DNA of 22,404 nt from JAQGMJ01 sp036271855 (GTDB taxonomy: Bacteria; Pseudomonadota; Gammaproteobacteria; Burkholderiales; JAEUOS01), in assembly GCA_036271855.1 (NCBI GenBank), contig DATAZV010000418.1, positions 1 through 22,404 on the forward strand. Direction: 5' to 3'. Under the pieces are notes generated by a model, which saw only the letters and a list, made by a program, of their open reading frames with translations, was not told the origin of the DNA and made no database searches. Positions 1 through 7,525 of this stretch are shown piece by piece; positions within the stretch are counted from its first letter, which is position 1; every line of letters starts with the position of its first letter. The position numbers and the translations under genes are program-made.

Positions 1-429
1 ATGCGCCAACGCCTGATCCCATTGTCTTTGTTCATCCTTGCCTGCACCGCAGCCCGCGCCCAGGACATCTCTCCCGGCTTGTGGGAAATCACCGTCAACT
101 CCCTGGTGGCAGCAAGCCCGGGCTTTGCGCCCGACCCGGTCAAACAGACCCAGTGCCTGAGCGCGCAGGACGCGCGCGACCCGCGCCGGCTGTTCGGCGA
201 GCTGTCGGCGCCCGGCGCCTCCGGCTGCAGCTATGGCAAGAGCAGGATTTCCGGCAACAATCTTCAATTCACCATGCAATGCGCGGGCAGCCTCAATTTG
301 CACGCCAGCGGCGATATGAGTTTCGCGCCCGAGTCCATCTCCGGCACCATCACTTCTTCCGCCAACCTCGGCGGTCAGCAGGTGAGCATGCAAAGCCAGG
401 TGTCGGGGCGCCGCGTCGGCAGCTGCTGA
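1..429 (+). CDS. Exported DUF3617 family protein
   Basis: This is a 142-residue protein with a Sec signal peptide (basic MRQR start, hydrophobic stretch to about residue 16, likely cleavage after ARA near residue 20). It is followed at once by the PGLWE motif that opens DUF3617 domains. Four cysteines (51, 76, 93, 142) could form two disulfides in the periplasm. The ATG is the first base of the window, so its ribosome binding site is not visible; the good signal peptide supports it as the true start. DUF3617 proteins are common in beta- and gammaproteobacteria and have no established function. The gene is followed by a strong terminator and faces the amidohydrolase genes tail to tail, so it is probably not part of the catabolic cluster. 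Confidence 0.8.
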   Translation: MRQRLIPLSLFILACTAARAQDISPGLWEITVNSLVAASPGFAPDPVKQTQCLSAQDARDPRRLFGELSAPGASGCSYGKSRISGNNLQFTMQCAGSLNLHASGDMSFAPESISGTITSSANLGGQQVSMQSQVSGRRVGSC

Positions 430-450
430 TTCGAACAACCGGCGCCGAAT

Positions 451-478
451 AAAAAAGGGAGCCGAAGCTCCCTTTTTT
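451..478. terminator. Bidirectional rho-independent terminator
   Basis: Stem GGGAGC (457-462), loop CGAA, stem GCTCCC (467-472), flanked by six A on the left and six T on the right. It can therefore stop transcription from the DUF3617 gene on the plus strand and from the amidohydrolase gene ending at 496 on the minus strand. Confidence 0.9.
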
Positions 479-495
479 ATTTCCACGGCGGCAAC

Positions 496-1689
496 TCAAA
501 TATTGGTGATCTTGAGCAGCTTGGCGGCATTGCCGCCGATGATGGCGGCGCGCTCCGCCGGCTTCAATCCCGGCGTGGCCATGACGTGGTCGACCGGCGC
601 GATTTCCCAGGGAATCGGGCTGTCGGTGCCGATCACCACCTGGCTGGCGCCGACTTGCGCGACCAGATGGCGCAGCGCTTCCGGCGTGAACACCAGCGAG
701 TCGAAATACAACTGGTTCAGGTATTCAGTCGGCTTTTTCTTCAGCACGATGTCCGGATTGCAGCTGGTCGGCGAGACGAAGCAGGAGTGATCCATGCGCG
801 GCGCGTAGGAAGGCAGGAAGCCGCCGCCGTGCGCGGCGATCAGCTTCAGGCCCGGAAACTTGTCCAGCGTGCCCTCATAGATCAGTTTTTCCAGCGCGAT
901 GGTGGTGTCCAGCGGATTGCCGATGGTGTTGGAAACCCAGCCGTTGCCCTTGAAGCGGGCCGCCAGTTGCGGCGTGCTTTGCGGGTGCATGAACAGTACC
1001 GCGCCCAATTCTTCTGCCTTGGCCCACACCGGATGGAACTTGGGATCGGAAAAGTCCGTCTGCAGCACGGTGGCGCCGACTGCCGCGCCGCGCATGCCGG
1101 GCATTTTCATCGCCTTGGTCAGTTGCTCCACCGCGAGGTCCGGGTATTGCAGGGCCAGCGAGCAAAAGGCGGTGAAGCGCTTCGGGTGTGCCTCGCACAG
1201 CTCGGAGAGCTTGGCATTGTGGATGTTGACAATTTCGGTGGCGATATCGCGATTCTTGTTGTACCAGAAGGGATTGATCGACAACACTTCCATGTCGACG
1301 CCTTTGGCATCCATATAGGCCAGGCGGTCGTTCACCGCATCGGTATCGGTGGCCGGCAGGATGTAGAACTGCGGGCCGCCCTTGACCGCCGCGTTCACCG
1401 AAACGCCGGGGCCGGCCATTTTCACCGTCTCGCGGAAAAAGCAGTGGGCGTGGGTATCGATCGCCTTCACCCGCTTGCCGTTGATCATTTCGCTCTTGCG
1501 CTTGGTGCCCAGCTTGGGGTGCTTGTATTTCAGCGCCGGGTTGTCGCCGTTGTCGTGGCCGCCTTCCCGGGCATCGGCCAGGGCGGCACCGCCGGGCATT
1601 TGCGCATGCGCGGTCTCGAACATGTTGCAGCCGCAAAACGTGATACCGGAAGCAGCCGCGCCCTTGACGAAATTTCTGCGATTGGTCAT
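496..1689 (-). CDS. Tat-exported amidohydrolase (Amidohydrolase_2 family), copy 1
   Basis: This 397-residue protein begins with a twin-arginine signal (RRNFVKG at 4-10, hydrophobic region, likely cleavage after AHA-29), so it should be folded with its metal in the cytoplasm and then exported. Metal-binding residues of the Amidohydrolase_2/ACMSD-like TIM barrel are visible: HAH (H80, H82), H235 in MHPQ, H287 in AHGGG and D356 in GTDSPIPW. Family members are decarboxylases, lactonases or hydratases acting on carboxylic acids; the substrate here is unknown. The ATG is well placed, with AAGGAG at 1696-1701 and a six-base spacer. It is the first of three tandem paralogues and the most divergent, with a longer linker (about residues 30-60) between signal and barrel than the other two. 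A terminator at 451-478 ends the transcript. Confidence 0.9.
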   Translation of the reverse strand: MTNRRNFVKGAAASGITFCGCNMFETAHAQMPGGAALADAREGGHDNGDNPALKYKHPKLGTKRKSEMINGKRVKAIDTHAHCFFRETVKMAGPGVSVNAAVKGGPQFYILPATDTDAVNDRLAYMDAKGVDMEVLSINPFWYNKNRDIATEIVNIHNAKLSELCEAHPKRFTAFCSLALQYPDLAVEQLTKAMKMPGMRGAAVGATVLQTDFSDPKFHPVWAKAEELGAVLFMHPQSTPQLAARFKGNGWVSNTIGNPLDTTIALEKLIYEGTLDKFPGLKLIAAHGGGFLPSYAPRMDHSCFVSPTSCNPDIVLKKKPTEYLNQLYFDSLVFTPEALRHLVAQVGASQVVIGTDSPIPWEIAPVDHVMATPGLKPAERAAIIGGNAAKLLKITNI

Positions 1690-1769
1690 CTTTGTCTCCT
1701 TGATTTCAGGCTTTTGTTACGCACCGCCGCGGGTCTAACCGCAACAGTGCTTATGAATACGGCGCGCCG

Positions 1770-1778
1770 ATTGTCGCA
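1770..1778 (-). promoter_or_regulatory. Candidate extended -10 upstream of amidohydrolase copy 1
   Basis: On the minus strand this reads TGC-GACAAT. It is the degenerate version of the TGC-CATAAT found at the equivalent place upstream of copies 2 and 3, embedded in a shared context (GATTRTSGCACC on the plus strand). No convincing -35 is visible, so it is weak alone; conservation across the three copies is the main support. Confidence 0.35.
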
Positions 1779-1819
1779 CCCGGGGCAATTGCGCCGCACG
1801 AATGCGGCGGATCGGCAAA

Positions 1820-2941
1820 TCAGATTTCCTTGATACGCAGCAGCTTGGCGGCATTGCCGCCGAGGATCGCCGCTTTTTGCGCGGCCGAGAGCGAGGCCGT
1901 GCCCATGATGTGCTCGACCGGATGCTGCTCCCAGGGAATCGGGCAGTCGGTGCCGACCATGATCTGGCTGGAGCCGACCTGGGCCACCAGATGGCGCAAG
2001 GCTTCGGAAGTAAATACCAGTGCATCGAAGTGCAATTGCTTGAGGTATTCGGTCGGCTTCTTTTTCAGCACGATGTCCGGATTGCAGCCGGCCGGCGAGA
2101 CAAAGCACGAATGGTCCATGCGCGGCGCGTAGGAACCGAGGTAGCCGCCGCCGTGCGCCGCGATCACCTTCAGGCCCGGATATTTGTCCAGCACCCCTTC
2201 GTAAATCAGGTGCTGCAATGCGATGGTGGTATCCAGTGGATTGCCGACCGTATTGGCCATCCAGCCGTTGCCCTTGAAGCGGCTGGCCAGTTGCGGCGTG
2301 CTCTGCGGGTGGATGAACAGCACCGCGTTAAGCTCTTCCGCCTTGGCCCACACTGGATGGAACTTGGGGTCGGAGAAATCGACGCCGGCCACGCTGCCGC
2401 CGATGGCCGCGCCGCGGATGCCGGGCAGTTTCATCGCCGCGGTCAGTTGCTCCACCGCCAGGTCCGGGTGTTGCACGGCCAGCGAGGCAAACGCGGAAAA
2501 ACGCTTGGAGTGCGTTTCGCACAATTCGGACAGGTGCTGGTTCTGCAGGGCGATTATCTTGGTGCAAAGATCGCGGTCCAGGGTGTACCAGGTGGGGTTG
2601 ATCGACAGCACTTCCATGTCCACGCCCATGGCATCCATGGTGTCCAGGCGCACCTTGGTGGCGGCGGCATCGTCGGTCAGGTAGAACTCCGGAGCGCCTT
2701 TGACCGACTGGTCGACCTTGGTCGGCAGCAGCGCATTGGCATCGCGGAAAAAGCAGTGCGAATGCACGTCGATCACCTTGACGCGCTTGCCCGCCACCAT
2801 CACCGGCTTGTGCTTGGTGCCGAAGCCTTCGTAGCGATAGGAAAGGGGGTTCTGCTGCGCATGCGCCTCAGGCGCGCCACAGCCGCAAAACACCAGGCCG
2901 CCGGCGGCGGCTCCTTTGAGAAACTTTCTGCGATCAGTCAT
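1820..2941 (-). CDS. Tat-exported amidohydrolase (Amidohydrolase_2 family), copy 2
   Basis: A 373-residue paralogue of the genes on both sides. It has a twin-arginine signal (RRKFLKG at 4-10; likely cleavage after AHA near residue 28). Metal ligands are all present: H60 and H62 (HSH), H211 (FIHPQ), H263 (AHGGG) and D332 (GTDCPIPW). The signal peptide carries the FCGC motif (19-21) found in all three copies. The start codon follows GGAGACAAAAG, giving a good Shine-Dalgarno spacing. It is much closer to copy 3 than to copy 1: the SVAGVDFSDPKFHPVWAKAEEL and GNGWMANTVGNPLDTTIAL regions match copy 3 almost throughout. About 130 bases separate it from copy 1, with no terminator between them, so read-through into copy 1 is possible. 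The substrate is not deducible. Confidence 0.9.
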   Translation of the reverse strand: MTDRRKFLKGAAAGGLVFCGCGAPEAHAQQNPLSYRYEGFGTKHKPVMVAGKRVKVIDVHSHCFFRDANALLPTKVDQSVKGAPEFYLTDDAAATKVRLDTMDAMGVDMEVLSINPTWYTLDRDLCTKIIALQNQHLSELCETHSKRFSAFASLAVQHPDLAVEQLTAAMKLPGIRGAAIGGSVAGVDFSDPKFHPVWAKAEELNAVLFIHPQSTPQLASRFKGNGWMANTVGNPLDTTIALQHLIYEGVLDKYPGLKVIAAHGGGYLGSYAPRMDHSCFVSPAGCNPDIVLKKKPTEYLKQLHFDALVFTSEALRHLVAQVGSSQIMVGTDCPIPWEQHPVEHIMGTASLSAAQKAAILGGNAAKLLRIKEI

Positions 2942-3008
2942 CTTTTGTCTCCGTTGATGAATCCGCTTGTTGTATGGTGCCGGCCGCGGCCAGGTACAGC
3001 CCGGCGCG

Positions 3009-3017
3009 ATTATGGCA
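3009..3017 (-). promoter_or_regulatory. Candidate extended -10 upstream of amidohydrolase copy 2
   Basis: The minus strand reads TGC-CATAAT, identical to the element at 4366-4374 upstream of copy 3. A -35 box is not evident at 17-18 bases. It lies about 70 bases upstream of the start codon and downstream of the copy 3 terminator, so it would give copy 2 its own transcript. Confidence 0.45.
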
Positions 3018-3105
3018 CCGGGCCCGCCTCATGAATTTGCATAGGCTCGATAGGTCCTCTAGAGCTTGACGCAGCGTCTAGGCTTTGCCCTGGCTCTTAT
3101 GGGCG

Positions 3106-3133
3106 AAAAAAGGGAGCCACCGGGCTCCCTTTT
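3106..3133 (-). terminator. Rho-independent terminator after amidohydrolase copy 3
   Basis: Stem GGGAGCC (3112-3118), four-base loop, stem GGCTCCC (3123-3129). On the minus strand the stem is followed by a run of six T (3111-3106). It lies about 20 bases beyond the stop codon of the gene ending at 3154 and separates copy 3 from copy 2. Its stem resembles the terminator at 451-478. Confidence 0.85.
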
Positions 3134-3153
3134 CCTGGCGCACATTTGCTGCA

Positions 3154-4290
3154 TCAGATCTCGGTGATCTTCAGTAGCTTCGCCGCATTGCCGCCGAGGA
3201 TCGCCGCCTTTTGTGCGGGCGTGAGCGACGCCGTCGCCATCACGTGCTCCACCGGATGGTCTTCCCAGGGAATCGGATGGTCGGTGCCTATCATCACCTG
3301 GCTGGCGCCCACCTGGGCCACCAGATGACGCAGCGCTTCCGGCGTGAACACCAGGGCGTCGAAATACATCTGGTTCAGGTATTCGGTCGGCCTCTTTTTC
3401 AGCACGATTTCCGGGTTGCAGCCGGCCGGCGAAACAAAGCACGAATGGTCCATGCGCGGCGCATAGGAGCCGAGGTAGCCGCCACCATGCGCAGCCAGCA
3501 CTTTCAGGCCGGGAAACTTGTCCAGGGTGCCTTCGTAGATCAGGTGTTGCAGCGCAATGGTGGTGTCCAGCGGGTTGCCGACCGTGTTGGCCATCCAGCC
3601 GTTGCCCTTGAACCGGCTGGCCAGTTGCGGCGTGCTTTGCGGGTGGACGAACAGCACCGCACCCAGTTCTTCCGCCTTGGCCCAAACCGGGTGGAATTTG
3701 GGATCGGAGAAATCGACACCGGCCACGCTTCCGCCGATGCCGGCACCGCGAAAGCCGGGCATTTTCATCGCCGCGCCGAGCTGCTCGACCGCCAGGTCGG
3801 GGTATTGCAGCGACAAGGTGGCGAAAGCGGAAAAGCGCTTGGGGTGGGCAGCGCAGAGTTCGCCCAAATGGGTGTTGTTGAGCTTGACGATTTCCGCGGC
3901 GCGGTCGCGCTCGGCCTTGTACCAGAAAGGATTGACCGACAATACTTCCATGTCGATGCCCATCGCATCCATCGCATCCAGGCGCACCTTGACCATGTCC
4001 TGGTTGGTGACCTGGATATAGTGCTCGGGAGAGCCCTTGACCGGCGCGTTGATCGAGATACCGGGACCCGCCGCCTCGATCGCGTCCTTGAAAAAGCAAT
4101 GCGAATGCACGTCGATGGTCTTGACGCGCTTGCCGCCGACCATCACCGGCTTGTGCTTCCTGCCGCTATCGGGATGGCGATAGGAAAGGTTCGGCGGGCT
4201 GGACTGGGCTTGCGCGGGCGTCACGCCACAGCCGCAAAACATCACGCCGCCGGCAGCCGCGCCCTTGATGAAATCCCTGCGTTTGGTCAT
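3154..4290 (-). CDS. Tat-exported amidohydrolase (Amidohydrolase_2 family), copy 3
   Basis: This 378-residue protein has a twin-arginine signal (RRDFIKG at 4-10, FCGCG at 18-22, likely cleavage after AQA near residue 28) and the complete metal-binding set of the family: H62 and H64 (HSH), H216 (FVHPQ), H268 (AHGGG) and D337 (GTDHPIPW). The expected role is a periplasmic, metal-dependent decarboxylase, lactonase or hydratase of an organic acid. The start is preceded by GGAGACAAACG. Unlike the other two copies it has a recognisable promoter with a -35 box, a perfect palindrome over that -35 (4379-4397) and its own terminator. It is therefore a self-contained, probably regulated transcription unit. 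The three-fold amplification suggests related but distinct substrates. Confidence 0.9.
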   Translation of the reverse strand: MTKRRDFIKGAAAGGVMFCGCGVTPAQAQSSPPNLSYRHPDSGRKHKPVMVGGKRVKTIDVHSHCFFKDAIEAAGPGISINAPVKGSPEHYIQVTNQDMVKVRLDAMDAMGIDMEVLSVNPFWYKAERDRAAEIVKLNNTHLGELCAAHPKRFSAFATLSLQYPDLAVEQLGAAMKMPGFRGAGIGGSVAGVDFSDPKFHPVWAKAEELGAVLFVHPQSTPQLASRFKGNGWMANTVGNPLDTTIALQHLIYEGTLDKFPGLKVLAAHGGGYLGSYAPRMDHSCFVSPAGCNPEIVLKKRPTEYLNQMYFDALVFTPEALRHLVAQVGASQVMIGTDHPIPWEDHPVEHVMATASLTPAQKAAILGGNAAKLLKITEI

Positions 4291-4365
4291 CGTTTGTCTC
4301 CGTAATTTGTTTGTCGCCGCGCTTTTTTACATCGCGCGCGGCTGGCTTCCTTTGAGGCGGAGCCG

Positions 4366-4395
4366 ATTATGGCACCTGTATGGACAGGTTGTCCA
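4366..4395 (-). promoter_or_regulatory. Sigma-70-type promoter of amidohydrolase copy 3
   Basis: On the minus strand, -35 TGGACA (4395-4390), an 18-base spacer ending in TGC, then -10 CATAAT (4371-4366). This is an extended -10 promoter about 75 bases upstream of the start codon. The -35 is embedded in the palindrome at 4379-4397. Confidence 0.6.
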
Positions 4396-4397
4396 TA
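4379..4397. promoter_or_regulatory. Perfect inverted repeat overlapping the -35, probable operator
   Basis: TATGGACA-GGT-TGTCCATA: two perfect 8-base arms around a 3-base centre, with CTG and CAG just outside. It covers the -35 hexamer and part of the spacer of the copy 3 promoter, the classic place for a repressor site. The cognate regulator is not identifiable; the LysR box elsewhere in the locus has a different sequence. Confidence 0.6.
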
Positions 4398-4460
4398 ACA
4401 GAGCAGGCCCTGGAACCGGGGCCGGTTGACCGGTCCTGTTCGGTCCGGCGCCGCTGCCGT

Positions 4461-4859
4461 CTAGTGCGTGGCGGGCGGAACGTCGAAAAACTTGTTCGGC
4501 TTGAGGAAAAACGCCAGCAGCATCACGCCCTTGGGCGAGCGCGCATTGTGGCGGCTGCCGGCCGGGCGCCAGACGAAGTTACCGGCAGTGCAAATGCCGT
4601 CGTCGTCCTCCAGTTCGCCGGACAGCACGAAGGACTGCTCGATCTCCACGTGCTCGTGGTCCGGCAGGAGCGCGCCCGGCGCCCAGTCGAACAGCACTGT
4701 CAGCAGGCCGCTTTGCTTGTCTTCCAGCAGCACCTTCATGCGGATCTTCGGAAAGCGCGTGTCGCGCCAGGGCAGGCTCTCGACATCGACAAAGCGCGAA
4801 GCCAGGGCCGCCAGCGGCGCATGCAGGGTGGCACTCAGATCAGGGGTTACGGCGGGCAT
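4461..4859 (-). CDS. ChrR-like cupin domain protein
   Basis: A 132-residue single-domain cupin. Motif 1 is G62-x5-H68-x-H70-x3-E74 and motif 2 is G93-x5-P-x-G-x2-H104, so all four canonical metal ligands are present. No signal peptide is visible, so it should be cytoplasmic. Small cupins of this ChrR-like type may be dioxygenases or isomerases, or sensory modules; there is no fused anti-sigma domain here. The ATG at 4859 is chosen because GAGGAGA lies just upstream and the sequence upstream in the same frame is not protein-like. It is divergent from the MmgE/PrpD gene at 5136 with 276 bases between them, which hold a pair of direct repeats on the cupin side and a candidate LysR box on the other. 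A catabolic role is plausible but unproven. Confidence 0.8.
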   Translation of the reverse strand: MPAVTPDLSATLHAPLAALASRFVDVESLPWRDTRFPKIRMKVLLEDKQSGLLTVLFDWAPGALLPDHEHVEIEQSFVLSGELEDDDGICTAGNFVWRPAGSRHNARSPKGVMLLAFFLKPNKFFDVPPATH

Positions 4860-4908
4860 GGCGTCTCCTCGGTATGCGTGGAACACTCGACCTACTGCGG
4901 CGCGCAAA

Positions 4909-4943
4909 CACCGGCTATTGGTGAACTGCGAGCACCGGCTATT
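4909..4943. repeat. Pair of 11-base direct repeats upstream of the cupin gene
   Basis: CACCGGCTATT occurs at 4909-4919 and again at 4933-4943, 24 bases apart, 50 to 84 bases upstream of the cupin start. This could be a tandem regulator site or a small local duplication. Confidence 0.6.
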
Positions 4944-5046
4944 TGCGGACCATCTTAGCAGGCGATACGCATGCGCACAAATCGCCGCCGGCCGCAACTG
5001 GCACCGCCCACCCTCGTTCCAGGCCCCTTCGCAAAATTCAGATTGT

Positions 5047-5059
5047 TGAAATAAATTCA
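5047..5059. promoter_or_regulatory. Candidate LysR-type box upstream of MmgE/PrpD 1
   Basis: TGAA-ATAAA-TTCA fits T-N11-A with 4-base inverted arms. The same TGAA-N5-TTCA pattern occurs at 7526-7538 and 11840-11852, upstream of the other two plus-strand units. It lies 77 bases before the GTG start of the gene at 5136. No other part of the 72-base block is clearly conserved here. Confidence 0.45.
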
Positions 5060-5135
5060 CTACTCTTCTGATCCTGGTGGCATAGATAGGTGCGCAGGCA
5101 TCCTTTAGCATCGTTGCACTTAAAGGAGCGCAATC

Positions 5136-6584
5136 GTGGACGATCTGGACGCGTGGAAAAAACTGGCCCGTGAATATCGCGGCATTACCCAGGAACTGGC
5201 GGGTTTCATTGCCGGGCTGCGCGCCCAGCACCTGCCGGCGCATACGCGCGGGATTCTCTCCAAAGCACTGGTCGATACGCTCGGTTGCGGCCTCTACGGC
5301 CTGACCACGCCCTGGGGCGGCATCATGCGCGACTTCGCGCTTGAGCAGCAGGGCCCGGCGGAAGCCGCCCTGTGGGGCGCCGGTGCCAGGGTAAGCGTAG
5401 CCAACAGCGTGCTCTCCAGCGGTACCGCGATCCACAGCTTCGACTTTGACGATCATAGCCGCGCGAAAATCCATCCCGGCGCGCTGGTGGTGCCGGTGGT
5501 GCTGGCCCTCGGCGAGCGCGAGGGAGCGGACAGCGAGACCCTGCTGGCGGCGATGGCGGCGGGTTACGAAACCATGAACCGGGTCAGCCAGGCCGCCAAT
5601 CCGAGTCGCACACGCATGCGCGGCTGGCACCTCACCGGCACCACCGGCACCCTGGCCGCGGCCGCCGCGGCGAGCGTCATCCTCAAGCTCGATGCCGCCA
5701 CCACTGCCAGCGCCCTCGGCCTGGCAGGCACCCAATCGGCCGGGCTGTGGGCTTTCACCGCCGATGGCGGCATGAGCAAACGCATGCATCCGGGGCGCTC
5801 CGCGCAGGCGGGTGTGGTGGCGGCCCTGCTGGCCAAGCGCGGCTTCCAGGGCCCGCGCTACATCCTGGAGGCGGAAGATGGCGGCCTGCTGTTCGGCATG
5901 TCCGACTCACCGCGCCCCGGGCAACTGGTCGACCGCCTGGGCAGCCGCTGGCACTCGGACGAAACCTGCTTCAAGCCGCATGCGGCCTGCGGCAGCAATC
6001 ACGCCTGCATCGACGCGGCCCTGCAATTGATGCGCGAGCATCGCTTCGCGGTCTCCGACATCGAGCGGGTGATCGCCGGCGTGGCCAGCGTGGTCAATAC
6101 CCAGACCGGTTTCGACTATCGCGCCGATTCGGTGTTGAACGCGCAAATGAGCCTGCGCTACAACGTCGCCGTGGCGATGTGCGACGGCCAGGCCTACCTG
6201 GAGCAGTTCACTCCGGAGCGCATCGTCGAAAAGAACGTGGTGGCACTGGCGCAAAAGATCGAAATCGAGATCGATCCGGAGATCGACCGCGCCTATCCGG
6301 AAATCTACGGCGGCAAAGTGACCTTCGTCACCCGCCGCGGCGAAACCTTCACCTGCAAGATCGACTATTCGCGCGGCATGCCGGAAAACCCGATGCAGCG
6401 CGAGGAGATCGCGCGCAAGTACATGTCGCTGGGCACCGCCGCGGTCGGCCAGGAGGCGGCGGCCGAAATCCTGGCGGCGGCCGACCGGCTGTTCGAATCC
6501 GGCACTGCCGCGCCGCTGGCCGAGCTGCTGATGAACGCGCAAATCCGCGCGCAAGCACCCGGCAGCGAGGCGCTGGCGGCCTAA
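5136..6584 (+). CDS. MmgE/PrpD family enzyme 1
   Basis: A 482-residue cytoplasmic protein covering the whole MmgE/PrpD fold. This family includes 2-methylcitrate dehydratase, cis-aconitate decarboxylase and iminodisuccinate epimerase. Aligning by motif to animal cis-aconitate decarboxylase, the active-site set is intact: D103 in HSFDFDD, H113 in HPG, H165 in GWH, K215 in KRMHPG and K280 in KPHAACGSNH. The C-terminal GMPENPM motif is also present. It begins with GTG, supported by AAGGAG at 5123-5128 and a 7-base spacer. It is the canonical member of five paralogues in the window and stands apart from the long plus-strand units, with its own upstream box at 5047. Its stop codon lies three bases from that of the convergent LysR gene. 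The substrate is unknown; a C4-C7 di- or tricarboxylate is a reasonable guess. Confidence 0.9.
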   Translation: MDDLDAWKKLAREYRGITQELAGFIAGLRAQHLPAHTRGILSKALVDTLGCGLYGLTTPWGGIMRDFALEQQGPAEAALWGAGARVSVANSVLSSGTAIHSFDFDDHSRAKIHPGALVVPVVLALGEREGADSETLLAAMAAGYETMNRVSQAANPSRTRMRGWHLTGTTGTLAAAAAASVILKLDAATTASALGLAGTQSAGLWAFTADGGMSKRMHPGRSAQAGVVAALLAKRGFQGPRYILEAEDGGLLFGMSDSPRPGQLVDRLGSRWHSDETCFKPHAACGSNHACIDAALQLMREHRFAVSDIERVIAGVASVVNTQTGFDYRADSVLNAQMSLRYNVAVAMCDGQAYLEQFTPERIVEKNVVALAQKIEIEIDPEIDRAYPEIYGGKVTFVTRRGETFTCKIDYSRGMPENPMQREEIARKYMSLGTAAVGQEAAAEILAAADRLFESGTAAPLAELLMNAQIRAQAPGSEALAA

Positions 6585-6587
6585 AGC

Positions 6588-7508
6588 CTATTGCGGGGTG
6601 ATCTTGTCCCAGTCCGGATTGGCCGGGATCAGGTCCTGCAAAAAGTCGACAAAGGCGCGCACCTTGGGCGACAGGTTGCGGCTGGGCAGGTAGACCACCG
6701 AGACCTGCGGGCCCTCGGCGACGTACTCGTTGAGGATGCAGCGCAGCTTGCCGGCGCGGATGGCGTCGGCGGCGATGAAGTTGCTGATCATCGCGATGCC
6801 CAGGCCGGAAGAGGCGGCCTCCAGCAAGGACTCGGCGTTGTTGATGTTCAGGCGCCCGGAGACCGCCTTGGCGAAGGTCTCGCCGTCGCGCATGTATTGC
6901 CAGTCGCGGTAGCGGCCGGTATGCAGCTGTACATACGCCAGGCAATGGTGATGATCCAGTTCCTCGGGCGATTTCGGCTCGCCGTGGCGCGCCAGGTATT
7001 CGGGCGAGGCGCAGGTGACAAAGCGCAGGTTGCACAGGCGCCGCGCGATCAGGCGGGCGTCGGCGAGGTCGCCGATATGCACCGCCGCGTCGATGCCTTC
7101 GTAGGCGAGGTCGACGATGCGGTCACTCAGCTCGGCGTCCAGGATCAGGCCGGGGTTGCGCTCGATGAAGCTGCTCAGGGCCGGCACGATGACACGGCGG
7201 CCGAAGCCCACCGGCAGGTGCACGCGCAGGCGCCCATGCGGCGCGGAGGTGGCGCGAATCAGCACGTTTTCCGCATCCTCGATCTGTGCCAGGATTTGCA
7301 CGCAATGGTCGCGAAAGCTGGCGCCGTCGTTGGTCAGGCCGACCGAGCGGGTTGTGCGCTGAAGTAGCCGCACATTGAGTTCCTGCTCCAGGCGGGTGAT
7401 CGCCTTGCTCACCGCGGAGGAAGTCAGGCCGAGACGCTTGGCCGCTTCAGTGAAGCTGCGCGCCTCCGCCACGCGGACGAAAACGCGCATCGCGTTGAGG
7501 TTTTCCAA
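6588..7508 (-). CDS. LysR-type transcriptional regulator
   Basis: A 306-residue regulator with an N-terminal winged helix-turn-helix (about residues 1-60; FTEAAKRLGLTSSAVSKAI is the helix-turn-helix) and a C-terminal periplasmic-binding-like effector domain (about 90-295), of the subgroup related to CrgA. The TTG at 7508 is preferred because GGAG (7520-7517 on the minus strand) sits 8 bases away; an ATG at codon 7 is the alternative. It is divergent from the MmgE/PrpD unit at 7734. A T-N11-A box lies only 18 bases from its start, typical of an autoregulated LysR gene that activates its divergent neighbour. The same box upstream of 11965 and 5136 suggests it controls the whole island. The inducer is presumably a pathway acid. 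Confidence 0.92.
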   Translation of the reverse strand: MENLNAMRVFVRVAEARSFTEAAKRLGLTSSAVSKAITRLEQELNVRLLQRTTRSVGLTNDGASFRDHCVQILAQIEDAENVLIRATSAPHGRLRVHLPVGFGRRVIVPALSSFIERNPGLILDAELSDRIVDLAYEGIDAAVHIGDLADARLIARRLCNLRFVTCASPEYLARHGEPKSPEELDHHHCLAYVQLHTGRYRDWQYMRDGETFAKAVSGRLNINNAESLLEAASSGLGIAMISNFIAADAIRAGKLRCILNEYVAEGPQVSVVYLPSRNLSPKVRAFVDFLQDLIPANPDWDKITPQ

Positions 7509-7525
7509 GGCGCCATCTCCATTGA

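Noticed and set aside
586..4305. Long plus-strand open frames opposite the three amidohydrolases
   Set aside because: They mirror conserved minus-strand genes codon for codon, resemble each other only because the real genes are paralogues, and lack recognisable domains.
4461..5789. Single 442-codon minus-strand reading of the cupin with a long N-terminal part
   Set aside because: Only the last 132 codons are protein-like. The upstream part is antisense to the MmgE/PrpD gene at 5136 and crosses the divergent promoter region; a good ribosome binding site supports the start at 4859.
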